From Marinilabilia sp. UBA5340 (lineage in GTDB: Bacteria; Bacteroidota; Bacteroidia; Bacteroidales; Marinilabiliaceae): a DNA stretch of 28,500 bases. Within the stretch, counting starts at the first letter, position 1, and every line of letters starts with the position of its first letter. Made by a program: the position numbers and the translations under genes. Positions 14,368 to 21,977 of the stretch are shown one piece after another. Where the stretch lies: contig DHQK01000258.1 of the NCBI GenBank assembly GCA_002411085.1, forward strand, positions 5,861-34,360, in the 5' to 3' direction. The notes below the pieces were generated by a model that saw nothing but the letters and a program-made list of their open reading frames with translations, was not told where the DNA came from and searched no databases.

Positions 14368-15072
14368 ATGGATCAAAAGCAAATTGCAGAATTAAACGAG
14401 AGATTTACGGATAAAGACCCAACGGAATTATTGACATGGTTTCTGAATGAGTATGGCGATAAAGTCGCTTTGTCTTCCAGCATGGGAGCCGAAGACCAGG
14501 TGCTTACCGATATGGTGATGAAAATCAAACCCGATGCCCGTATTTTTACATTAGATACAGGGCGCTTGTTTCCTGAAACTTACGATTTAATTGATCGCAC
14601 CAACAAAAAATACAAGACCAAAATTGAAGTAATGTTCCCGGACCATCAGCAGGTGGAAGAGATGGTTAACAGTAAAGGAATTAACCTGTTTTATGACAGT
14701 GTCGAAAACAGAAAGCTTTGCTGTGGTATTCGCAAAATCGAGCCTTTGAAGCGAGTCTTTAAAACACTGGATGCCTGGATTTGCGGATTGCGTGCCGGAC
14801 AGGCCATTACCCGTCAGCGTATTCAGGTGGTGGAATGGGATGAAAATAACGGTCTTATTAAAGTTAATCCACTGGCTCAATGGTCGGAGAGTGAGGTGTG
14901 GGATTATATCAAAGAGCACAAGGTGCCTTACAATCCGTTGCACGATAAGGGATATCCCAGTATTGGCTGTCTCCCTTGTACCAGAGCCATAGAAGCATGG
15001 GAAGATGTACGTGCTGGTCGCTGGTGGTGGGAGAATCCGGAAAGTAAAGAGTGCGGATTGCACAAGCGATAG
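14368..15072 (+). CDS. cysH: Assimilatory Fe-S adenylyl-sulfate (APS)/PAPS reductase
   Basis: CysH reduces APS (or PAPS) to sulfite during sulfate assimilation. The 234-residue protein has the PP-loop-like SSSMGAEDQVL (residues about 36-46), TLDTGRLFPETYDL, and R115-K-x-CC (C118, C119) with C201-x2-C204 (GCLPCT). This CC...CxxC set binds a [4Fe-4S] cluster and marks the APS-type enzymes, as opposed to cluster-free PAPS reductases. The nucleophilic cysteine is C229 in ECGLH at the C-terminus. CGLRAGQAITRQR is a further family segment. All key residues are present. No sulfate adenylyltransferase or sulfite reductase gene is adjacent, so it stands apart from the rest of its pathway here. Confidence 0.94.
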   Translation: MDQKQIAELNERFTDKDPTELLTWFLNEYGDKVALSSSMGAEDQVLTDMVMKIKPDARIFTLDTGRLFPETYDLIDRTNKKYKTKIEVMFPDHQQVEEMVNSKGINLFYDSVENRKLCCGIRKIEPLKRVFKTLDAWICGLRAGQAITRQRIQVVEWDENNGLIKVNPLAQWSESEVWDYIKEHKVPYNPLHDKGYPSIGCLPCTRAIEAWEDVRAGRWWWENPESKECGLHKR

Positions 15073-15128
15073 CAGGGATTCGCTGTGTAACAGTTCGTCT
15101 GGTAAAAACCTGATAATACATTTTTCTA

Positions 15129-16034
15129 TTGGTCTCCATTTGCATACCGGTCTTTAACTTCGATGTGCGCCAACTGGTTACTGCGCTGAATCCTCAGGTT
15201 CTGGGGCTTGGAGTTCCTTGCGAGTTGGTTCTCATTGATGATGGTTCAGATGAAGAGTTCAAGAAGATTAACCGTCCGGTCTGTAATCGTCATGTTTATG
15301 TGGAGCTGCCCGAGAACATTGGACGCGCCCGGATTCGAAATCTTTTTCTGGAATATACCAAATACAAGTTTCTTCTTTTTCTGGACTGTGATTCGCTGAT
15401 TATTTCTGATGATTTTCTAAAGAAATATGTTGCGTCTGTAAAGGAGGCAGGAGTTAATGTGGTTTGTGGAGGCAGGGTTTATGATTCCCAAAAACCGGCC
15501 CGGGAATATTTATTGAGGTGGAAGTACGGTATCGAGCGGGAAAGCAGGTCCATAGCTCTTCGGCAAAGGAATCCCAACCGTTCTTTTATGTCTAATAATT
15601 TTTTGATCAGACGAGAGGTGTTGTCAAAATTTCCCTTTGATGAACGCATCACCCGTTACGGGCATGAAGATACGCTGCTGGGCTTTGTGCTGAAAAAAAA
15701 CGGGATAAAGATCAAGCACATCCATAACCCCGTTTTAAATGGGGAGTTGGAGATCAACAGCGAATATCTTCGGAAAAACGCTATAAGTATCAAAAACCTT
15801 GGAACTATTCTGGAATATGTCCGCTATGATTCTGATTTTATCAGAGATATAGGTTTGCTCCGGTTTTACAGAAAGATAAAGCCTCTGGCTCCCTTGTTGA
15901 AAAGGCTCTATCAAATAACAGGGCCATTGGTGGTGGCAGCTCTCAAAAATGGTTGGGTGGCTTTATGGATGTTTGATTTTTATAAATTAGGGTTGTTTTT
16001 GAACAGCAGCTTTAAACGTGAACTGCTCAGCTGA
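15129..16034 (+). CDS. Family 2 glycosyltransferase
   Basis: A 301-residue GT-A fold enzyme. The frame is closed by a TAA at 15114 and the only sensible start is TTG at 15129, giving MVSICIPVFNF directly. Visible motifs are LVLIDDGSD (nucleotide-sugar binding, D37/D38), LPENIGRARIRN, LFLDCDS (DxD-type metal site, D86/D88) and RYGHEDTLLG (E180-D181, acceptor/base region). The C-terminal 75 residues are basic with a hydrophobic stretch (ITGPLVVAALKNGWVALWMF) that may attach it to the membrane. Sugar and acceptor cannot be told. It is followed closely by acylphosphatase, and a YfhO-type membrane protein lies a little further on. It probably acts in surface polysaccharide or glycolipid synthesis at the inner membrane. 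Confidence 0.9.
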   Translation: MVSICIPVFNFDVRQLVTALNPQVLGLGVPCELVLIDDGSDEEFKKINRPVCNRHVYVELPENIGRARIRNLFLEYTKYKFLLFLDCDSLIISDDFLKKYVASVKEAGVNVVCGGRVYDSQKPAREYLLRWKYGIERESRSIALRQRNPNRSFMSNNFLIRREVLSKFPFDERITRYGHEDTLLGFVLKKNGIKIKHIHNPVLNGELEINSEYLRKNAISIKNLGTILEYVRYDSDFIRDIGLLRFYRKIKPLAPLLKRLYQITGPLVVAALKNGWVALWMFDFYKLGLFLNSSFKRELLS

Positions 16035-16076
16035 TTTGTTTTGCACAAATTGGTTGGATTTCAAAACCAGATAGAT

Positions 16077-16358
16077 ATGAAACGAGTTCGTCTTATCATT
16101 GGAGGCAGAGTACAGGGGGTTGGGTTCAGGTATTTTGTGAAACAGAATGCTCTGAAGTACGATGTTAAAGGCTTTGTGAAAAATACCCCGGGAGGGAATG
16201 TGGAGGTAGATGCCGAAGGAGAAATGGCAAATCTGGATCGGTTTTTAGAAAAATGCAGGCAGGGACCTCCCCAGTCCGAGGTGGATTCTTTTCAGATTCA
16301 TGATGTGCCGGTATATGGATATACCCGCTTTAGAATCCGGCATTGCGAGGATTATTAA
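16077..16358 (+). CDS. acyP: Acylphosphatase
   Basis: A 93-residue enzyme that hydrolyses acyl phosphates such as carbamoyl phosphate or 1,3-bisphosphoglycerate. The frame is open from a TTG at 16041, but the ATG at 16077 sits immediately before KRVRLIIGGRVQGVGFRYFV and gives the normal family length. R18 in VQGVGFRYF binds the phosphate and N36 in GFVKNTPGGNVEV orients the water; both are present. The fold ends YGYTRFRIRHCEDY. It is 42 bp after the glycosyltransferase gene, in the same direction, so probably in the same operon. Confidence 0.95.
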   Translation: MKRVRLIIGGRVQGVGFRYFVKQNALKYDVKGFVKNTPGGNVEVDAEGEMANLDRFLEKCRQGPPQSEVDSFQIHDVPVYGYTRFRIRHCEDY

Positions 16359-16484
16359 AGAGAGAAGTAATAATTAGGCAAGATGTAGTTTTTATTTTTT
16401 TGGTGATTAATACTGCTGACGACAGGGGTTCGTTTCAGAAGCTTGAAAGCGCACAAAGCTTGGTTGGCTAGAAGCTATTAACGG

Positions 16485-16790
16485 TTAACAATTATCTTCC
16501 TGTTCTTTGATATAATCTGCCATTTTACTGCATTTGTTGTTAGCCTCGAATTCGATAATTTCGTATTGACCAATCCGGTTTTTGTAGAAAGGATCATCGG
16601 CGAGAATGGAGTAGAGAGTTTCCATATCAGGGAGACACGACAAAATAACTTCACCTGTGTTTGGAGTTCTGTTGCCTGAAGCCATAAAATGACCTTGTTT
16701 TACCTGTTCTTTAAGGTATTCTTCATGCGCTTCTTTATAGTAGTTTACCTGCTCGTCTGAACGCCTCAATTGAATTAATATTACATACAT
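16485..16790 (-). CDS. YciI-like protein (YCII domain)
   Basis: The start is taken at the ATG at 16790, giving MYVILIQLRRSDEQV and 101 residues; the TTG at 16814 would add a tail unlike the family. YCII domains are small ferredoxin-like folds with a conserved His-Asp pair. Here EAHEEYLKEQVKQGHFMASG carries the histidines and DDPFYKNRIGQYEIIEF carries the aspartates. The biochemical role is unknown for most members (E. coli YciI is uncharacterised in function). Family members elsewhere act as dehydrochlorinases or as fused domains. The last residues (CSKMADYIKEQEDNC) add a two-cysteine tail. It is convergent with acylphosphatase and divergent from the YfhO gene. Confidence 0.8.
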   Translation of the reverse strand: MYVILIQLRRSDEQVNYYKEAHEEYLKEQVKQGHFMASGNRTPNTGEVILSCLPDMETLYSILADDPFYKNRIGQYEIIEFEANNKCSKMADYIKEQEDNC

Positions 16791-16817
16791 TGGACTCGGG
16801 GTTAAATAAGACAAAAC

Positions 16818-16827
16818 CCGTATACGG
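16818..16827. promoter_or_regulatory. Perfect 10-bp palindrome in a divergent promoter region
   Basis: CCGTATACGG is a perfect palindrome located between the divergent yciI-like and yfhO-like genes, 27 bp from the yciI ATG. Its GC-capped core stands out from the AT-rich surroundings. A shared operator is a possible role (inference). Confidence 0.3.
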
Positions 16828-16882
16828 TATTGGTATGCTAAAGTTTCAGGTTTGATAAAAAGGCTGCTTCACAAACTTTATG

Positions 16883-16890
16883 TATCTTTC
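16883..16890 (+). promoter_or_regulatory. Near-consensus -7 element of the yfhO-like gene
   Basis: TATCTTTC differs from TAnnTTTG only at the last base and lies 29 bp before the ATG at 16920. Weak support. Confidence 0.3.
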
Positions 16891-16919
16891 AGGTCTTAAA
16901 ATCGCAAAGAGTTGTAATA

Positions 16920-19427
16920 ATGAACATTCAAAAGCTAAAACCCGTATTCTTCTTTATCGGGGTAATGGCCCTTTTTGCCGGGCTCAGTTTTTTATACTTC
17001 AATCCTGTTTTCAAAGGCATGGAATTGCCGCAGATGGATAACACACATGCCATAGGCGCAGCTCAGGAGCTCAATGAATATGAAGCTGAAACTGGTGATC
17101 ATTCCTACTGGGCCAATTCCATGTTTGGCGGAATGCCGGCTTATCAGATTAAAGGAGATTCATCAGCCAATCTTTTTTCCATTGTAAATCAGGTCGTCCG
17201 TCTGGGAATGCCTTTTCATACCGTGGCTATTCTTTTTCTTTACCTGCTGGGGTTCTATATTTTACTTCGGAGTATGAAGATGAGTCGCTGGTTGTCCATT
17301 GTCGGAGCGTTGGCTTTTGCATTTGGATCTTACAATATCATTATCATCATAGCAGGACACATTACCAAGGCTTATGCCATCGCCCTTTCAGCTCCTGTTG
17401 TTGCCGGAATTTTATATACGCTTAACCGGCGGCCCTGGATAGGGGCATTTTTTACCACGGTAGCCCTGGGAGCCCAGATTGCATACAATCATGTCCAAAT
17501 AACCTACTATCTGTTTTTGCTGGTTTTGGTGTTGATGATCAGTCGTTTGGTGATGGCGGTTTTGCAGGGTGAGTTAAAAGAATTTGGAAAGCGAACTGCC
17601 ATTTTGGTGGGAGCAGCCATTCTGGCCATTCTTCCCAATCTTGTGCATCTGGTTCCGACTTATGAATATGGCACTTTCAGTATTCGGGGACCTTCGGAGC
17701 TGGAATCTTCATCGAAAGAAGGAGAAACTGACTCAGGGCTGGATCGAGATTATGCTTTTGCCTGGAGCTATGGAAGAGCAGAAACTCTGACGTTGATGAT
17801 TCCCAATGTGATGGGAGGTGCATCTGAAGCAATGTCTCAAAGTCCCAGAGCGATGAAAGAGGTAGATCCGAGACTGCGTGAAATTGTTGGAGGACAATCG
17901 CAGTATTGGGGAAGTAAGCCTTTTACCTCAGGTCCGGTTTATGTGGGTGCTCTGATCTGTTTTTTATTTGTGCTGGCCCTCTTTTTCTATCAGGGCCGCG
18001 AAAAATGGTGGTTGGTGGCCGGAACAATATTGTCTGTTCTGCTTGCCTGGGGAAAGAATTTGGAGTGGTTTAATTATTTTATGTTTGATGTATTTCCACT
18101 TTACAATAAATTCAGAACAGTGGAAATGACCCTGGTGATAGCTACCATTACAATTCCGTTGCTGGCTATGCTTGGCTTGAAAAAAGTACTCGACAACCCT
18201 TCCCTGATTCGTGATCATAGCGGAAAGTTTCTGGCTGCTTTTGGACTGACAGGGGGTATTGCTATTCTGGTTTATTTGGTTCCTGACTTCTTTTTCGATT
18301 TTATGAGCACAGAGGAATTGTCGGCCCTGGCTCGTCAAAAACAGCAGATGCCTGATCAGGCGGCGGTGATAGATCAGGTAATTATGAATATGCAGCAGGC
18401 GCGTATAGGTTTGTTACAGGCTGATGCTATCAGGTCATTCTTTTTTATATTGTTGGGAAGTGCCTCCCTGTGGTTGTATGCTACCAACCGATTGTCCAAA
18501 AAATATGTATTGCCCGGGCTGGCTCTTTTGGTTATCATTGATATGTGGGCTGTGGATAAAAGGTATCTCAGCAATGACGACTTTGTTTCGCCCCGGCAGA
18601 TGAATCAGCAATTTGAAAAATCCAAAGCCGATAAAGTGATTTTTCAGGATAAGGATCCTTATTATCGGGTTTTTAGTATCTACCGTAATCCTTTTAATGA
18701 AGTTCAAACCTCCTATTTTCACCATTCTATTGGTGGATACCATGGTGCAAAATTGCGCATATATCAGGATGTGATTGATTACTATCTGCAAAACAACTGG
18801 CAAATGCTGATGATGCATTTTCGCAATAACGGAACCAGACTTGATGCCCGGGAAATGCTTCGGGAGATGCCGGTGCTGAATATGCTGAACACCAAATATG
18901 TTATTTTTCATCCCGGACAAGAACCGCTGGAAAATCCTTATGCTTATGGCAATGCCTGGTTTGTCAGCGATATCGAAACGGTATCCTTGGCAGAGGAGGA
19001 GCTACAAGCACTTGCAGATTCTGACCTTCAACGCACTGCTATTATCCGTCAGGATCGTTTGGGGGACTGGGGTTCCTATCAAAATACCAGTGGAGGCAAC
19101 GAAATAGAATTGATTTCGTACACTCCCGATCACATGAAGTTCGAGGCTGTAGCCAATGGTGATAAAATTGCCGTTTTCAGTGATATTTATTATCCTGCCG
19201 GATGGAAGGCCTTCGTTGATGGAGAAGAAGTAGAAATAAAGCGGGTTAATTACATTCTCCGCGCACTTATGGTTCCCAACGGAGAGCATACCATAGAGTT
19301 CCGTTTTGAGCCCGGATCAGTAAAAACAGCCAATACGCTTGCTATTATTGGGGGAGTACTCGTAGTTTTGATGGGATTGGTGCTTTTGTGGTGGTACCGC
19401 CACGCACTTTTTTCCAAAGCAGATTAA
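16920..19427 (+). CDS. YfhO-family polytopic membrane protein
   Basis: An 835-residue inner-membrane protein. An N-terminal span (about 8-30) is followed by a periplasmic loop with LPQMDNTHAIGAAQELNEYE and YWANSMFGGMPAYQIKGD. A block of many spans extends to about residue 475 and a further pair lies near 500-545. A soluble periplasmic domain (about 560-795, with YYRVFSIYRNPFNEVQTSYF, GGYHGAKLRIYQDVIDYYLQ, NMLNTKYVI and FSDIYYPAGWKAFVDGEEVE) and a last span (about 800-825) complete it. AGHITKAYAIALSAP (H147, K150) is a conserved membrane-edge motif. This matches the YfhO family, which resembles GT-C glycosyltransferases. Gram-positive members are implicated in glycosylating teichoic acids; the function in Bacteroidota is unknown. 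The nearby GT2 gene fits a glycan role, but that is an inference. Confidence 0.88.
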   Translation: MNIQKLKPVFFFIGVMALFAGLSFLYFNPVFKGMELPQMDNTHAIGAAQELNEYEAETGDHSYWANSMFGGMPAYQIKGDSSANLFSIVNQVVRLGMPFHTVAILFLYLLGFYILLRSMKMSRWLSIVGALAFAFGSYNIIIIIAGHITKAYAIALSAPVVAGILYTLNRRPWIGAFFTTVALGAQIAYNHVQITYYLFLLVLVLMISRLVMAVLQGELKEFGKRTAILVGAAILAILPNLVHLVPTYEYGTFSIRGPSELESSSKEGETDSGLDRDYAFAWSYGRAETLTLMIPNVMGGASEAMSQSPRAMKEVDPRLREIVGGQSQYWGSKPFTSGPVYVGALICFLFVLALFFYQGREKWWLVAGTILSVLLAWGKNLEWFNYFMFDVFPLYNKFRTVEMTLVIATITIPLLAMLGLKKVLDNPSLIRDHSGKFLAAFGLTGGIAILVYLVPDFFFDFMSTEELSALARQKQQMPDQAAVIDQVIMNMQQARIGLLQADAIRSFFFILLGSASLWLYATNRLSKKYVLPGLALLVIIDMWAVDKRYLSNDDFVSPRQMNQQFEKSKADKVIFQDKDPYYRVFSIYRNPFNEVQTSYFHHSIGGYHGAKLRIYQDVIDYYLQNNWQMLMMHFRNNGTRLDAREMLREMPVLNMLNTKYVIFHPGQEPLENPYAYGNAWFVSDIETVSLAEEELQALADSDLQRTAIIRQDRLGDWGSYQNTSGGNEIELISYTPDHMKFEAVANGDKIAVFSDIYYPAGWKAFVDGEEVEIKRVNYILRALMVPNGEHTIEFRFEPGSVKTANTLAIIGGVLVVLMGLVLLWWYRHALFSKAD

Positions 19428-19541
19428 GAAACTGTTTAAGTTTTATCTTTTGGAATGTTTTCGAGTCCTGAACTCTTATACTTTGTCAAAAGAGCTCAAT
19501 CCTTCAAAAACACCTTACAAAAACAAAATTTAAAAAGTTTC
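19428..19541. repeat. Inverted-repeat-bounded intergenic element (MITE-like)
   Basis: GAAACTGTTTAAGTTTT (19428-19444) and AAAATTTAAAAAGTTTC (19525-19541) are inverted copies matching at 15 of 17 positions, bounding 114 bp without coding potential. The left end starts exactly after the TAA of the YfhO gene. This could be a miniature transposable element or IS remnant; no transposase or clear target duplication is seen. AT-rich sequence reduces the weight of the match. Confidence 0.4.
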
Positions 19542-19653
19542 AAAAAAAATGAAATGCCCAAGCTTATTAATTATAGGGTTGGCATGGTTTCTGAAACAAT
19601 GACGCGGTGGCAATCACCGGAAAAAAATTAATACAGATTAAAGACATCAGATA

Positions 19654-21366
19654 ATGAAGAAGTTTAGAGGACGAAAATGGATAGGGTGGACCGGAGCTGT
19701 GGCCATCGGTCTGATTATTTCTCTGGGGTTTGTAACTGCCGGAAATGAAGAACGCAATTTTTCCATTGTAAAAAATCTTGATATTTTTTATTCCCTTTTC
19801 AGGGAGCTGAATACCTATTACGTGGAAAAGACTGATCCCGAAGACCTGGTGGAAACGGGTATCGAGGCCATGCTTGAGTCTCTGGATCCTTATACTACGT
19901 ATATCCCCGAGTCAGATATGGACGATTTTAATTTTATGACAACCGGAGAATATGCCGGTATCGGAGCACTGATAACCGGTCGCAGTGACTATGTTTATGT
20001 ATCGGAACCCTATAAAGGATTTCCGGCAGATGAAGCAGGACTAAAAGCCGGGGATAAAATTCTTTCCATTGACGGTGTGGAAATGAAAGGAAAAAGAACC
20101 GAAGATGTCAGCAACATGCTCAAAGGGCCAGCCAATACAGAAGTTAAGGTTACCGTTAAACGTTACGGGGTGGAAGAGCCCATGGAAATAACCATTGTCC
20201 GGAAAAGTATTCAGATTGACCCGGTTTCATATTACGGCATGGTGGATGACGAAACAGGGATAATTATTCTCAGCAATTTTACGCAGGACTGCTCCCGTAA
20301 AGTCGAAGAAGCCCTTAAAGATCTTAAAGATGAACAGGGTGCTCAAAAGATTATTCTTGATCTCAGAGGCAATCCCGGAGGCTTGATGGATGAGGCAGTC
20401 AAGCTGGCCAATCTCTTTCTTCCACGGGGAGTGGAAGTGGTAAGTACCAAAGGGAAAATCAAACAGTGGGATAAGGTTTACAGAACTTCCAAAGCCCCTG
20501 TCGATACTGTGATACCTTTGGTGGTGATGATTAACCGCGGATCGGCATCAGCATCTGAGATTGTGGCCGGAGCCATTCAGGATCATGACCGGGGAGTGAT
20601 TGTCGGAAACCGTTCTTTCGGAAAAGGATTGGTGCAGACAACCCGAAATCTTCCATATAATGCAAAACTTAAGGTTACTACCGCTAAGTATTACATTCCC
20701 AGTGGAAGATGTATACAGGCACTTGATTACAGCCAACGCAACGATGACGGAAGTGTAGGGTATGTGCCAGATTCTCTGATTACCGAGTTTTCAACCAAAA
20801 ACGGACGAAGTGTTTACGATGGAGGAGGTATCTCTCCCGATGTGGTGGTTCCCCATGAGAAATACAGCAACATGACGTTTGCCCTCGTGGCACAGCAAAC
20901 CATTTTCGATTATGCCAATCGTTTTGTGGCTGATCATGAAACGGTAGCCAAACCCCTGGATTTTGAAGTGACAGATGAGATTTATGACGATTTTACCGGA
21001 TATGTTACTTCGCTTGACAGCTTCCAATATACTTCCGAAAGCAGAGAACGATTTAAGAAACTCAAAGAAGCCGCTCAAAAGGAAGGATATTATGATATGA
21101 ACACGGACGCATTCGAAACTCTTGAAGAAAAGCTGGATGTCAGTGTTTCTCAGGATCTGGAGAATTTCCGTGATGAGGTAGATGATTTGTTGGCCGACGA
21201 AATTCTGAAACGTTATTATTATCGAAAAGGAGCTATCAAAAATGCTCTTCAGGATGATGAAGTTTTGGAAAAAGCACTGGATGTTATCGGCGACCCCTCT
21301 GAATACGATGGAATCCTGAAAGGTACCGTTCTGAGCCACGCAGGAGACAGGCGTCAGCGAAGATAA
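19654..21366 (+). CDS. S41-family carboxy-terminal processing protease (CtpA/Prc type)
   Basis: A 570-residue periplasmic or membrane-anchored serine protease. An uncleaved anchor or signal lies at about 10-30 (WIGWTGAVAIGLIISLGFVT). A helical segment follows with YYVEKTDPEDLVETGIEAML, ESLDPYTTYIPES. The PDZ domain is at about 95-180 (GEYAGIGALI, ADEAGLKAGDKILSIDGVEM). The catalytic tail-specific protease core is at about 190-370, with IILDLRGNPGGLMDEAVKLA, NRGSASASEIVAGA (Ser299) and SFGKGLVQT (Lys324); the 25-residue gap between these residues matches the family. A C-terminal acidic helical region of about 150 residues follows. It trims C-termini of envelope proteins. A terminator follows directly. 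It does not neighbour any obvious substrate. Confidence 0.95.
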   Translation: MKKFRGRKWIGWTGAVAIGLIISLGFVTAGNEERNFSIVKNLDIFYSLFRELNTYYVEKTDPEDLVETGIEAMLESLDPYTTYIPESDMDDFNFMTTGEYAGIGALITGRSDYVYVSEPYKGFPADEAGLKAGDKILSIDGVEMKGKRTEDVSNMLKGPANTEVKVTVKRYGVEEPMEITIVRKSIQIDPVSYYGMVDDETGIIILSNFTQDCSRKVEEALKDLKDEQGAQKIILDLRGNPGGLMDEAVKLANLFLPRGVEVVSTKGKIKQWDKVYRTSKAPVDTVIPLVVMINRGSASASEIVAGAIQDHDRGVIVGNRSFGKGLVQTTRNLPYNAKLKVTTAKYYIPSGRCIQALDYSQRNDDGSVGYVPDSLITEFSTKNGRSVYDGGGISPDVVVPHEKYSNMTFALVAQQTIFDYANRFVADHETVAKPLDFEVTDEIYDDFTGYVTSLDSFQYTSESRERFKKLKEAAQKEGYYDMNTDAFETLEEKLDVSVSQDLENFRDEVDDLLADEILKRYYYRKGAIKNALQDDEVLEKALDVIGDPSEYDGILKGTVLSHAGDRRQRR

Positions 21367-21399
21367 GGAGTTCTTGAATGATCAGGATAATATAACACA

Positions 21400-21428
21400 A
21401 AAGCTGTCAGTTTTGGCAGCTTTTTTTT
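21400..21428 (+). terminator. Rho-independent terminator after the S41 protease gene
   Basis: AAAGCTGTC (21400-21408) pairs with GGCAGCTTT (21415-21423) with one G-T wobble and a 6-nt loop, ending in a run of eight Ts (21421-21428). Strong terminator. Confidence 0.9.
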
Positions 21429-21977
21429 GTCTGCTTAAAAACTGAATAGAGAACAAAGCGAAGTAATCTTTTGTCAAAGATTAAATTTCCTGGCACAATA
21501 ATGATTTATGGGGTTGAAAAGACGGAATCAAAAAACGGGCATTGCCTTCGGCGGTTGCTCGAAAACCTTCGGCTTAAGTTTAAATTGAGCCGGGTAGAAG
21601 GAATTTACAAAGAATGAGTTTTTCGTCTGTAAAAGAAATGCTTTATTCATTCCTGATATTGCCATAAGAGTTTTAATATCAGTTTTTTGTCAGGACGGAG
21701 AAAGCCCTGTTTTTTGAATTTTTCTGAAATAATTTGCCTCAGAGGTGAACACTTTATTTGTTTTGTGCGTAGAAGAATGGATGATGGGCTTTGATTATCA
21801 GGGGTATATATTGATTATGCCTTTATGTAAACTATGTAAACCCGTTTTGTTTAAAATGGTTATGGGCTTGTGCTGATGTTTTGAAAATGAGCAGGACATG
21901 AGATGTATATAGATTGTTGTTTCTTTGTAGAAAAATATCTGATTTCGAATAAAACGACCAACCAAACTTTTTTATTT
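21429..21977. other. Long intergenic leader before the envelope operon
   Basis: About 550 bp with no convincing gene. It contains a perfect dyad TAATCTTT/AAAGATTA (21464-21471 and 21476-21483), two CCTTCGGC copies (21545-21552, 21566-21573), a hairpin CGGCTTAA...TTGAGCCG (21570-21592), and a tandem repeat of TATGTAAAC (21824-21832 and 21833-21841). A weak -7-like TTTCTTTG lies at 21920-21927. Frames of 26 and 38 codons overlap the CCTTCGGC repeats (starts at 21508 and 21501) but show no family resemblance. The frame open from 21903 is discussed with the next gene. The region probably holds the operon promoter and perhaps an old insertion scar. Confidence 0.6.

Noticed and set aside
19575..19600. 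Sigma54 promoter (TTGGCATG...) upstream of the S41 protease gene
   Set aside because: The -24-like half is fair but no GC at the proper -12 distance is present.
21501..21617. Small ORF of 38 codons (and an overlapping 26-codon ORF at 21508) in the long leader
   Set aside because: No recognisable product, no clear ribosome-binding site, and it overlaps the CCTTCGGC repeat; likely non-coding.
21688..21715. Weak hairpin CAGG/CCTG followed by TTTTTT in the long leader
   Set aside because: The stem is only four base pairs with an 11-nt loop, too weak to call a terminator, and no gene ends there.
21903..21977. Upstream extension of the PorE-like protein
   Set aside because: The extra 25 residues would bury the signal peptide; the ATG at 21978 places it at the N-terminus.
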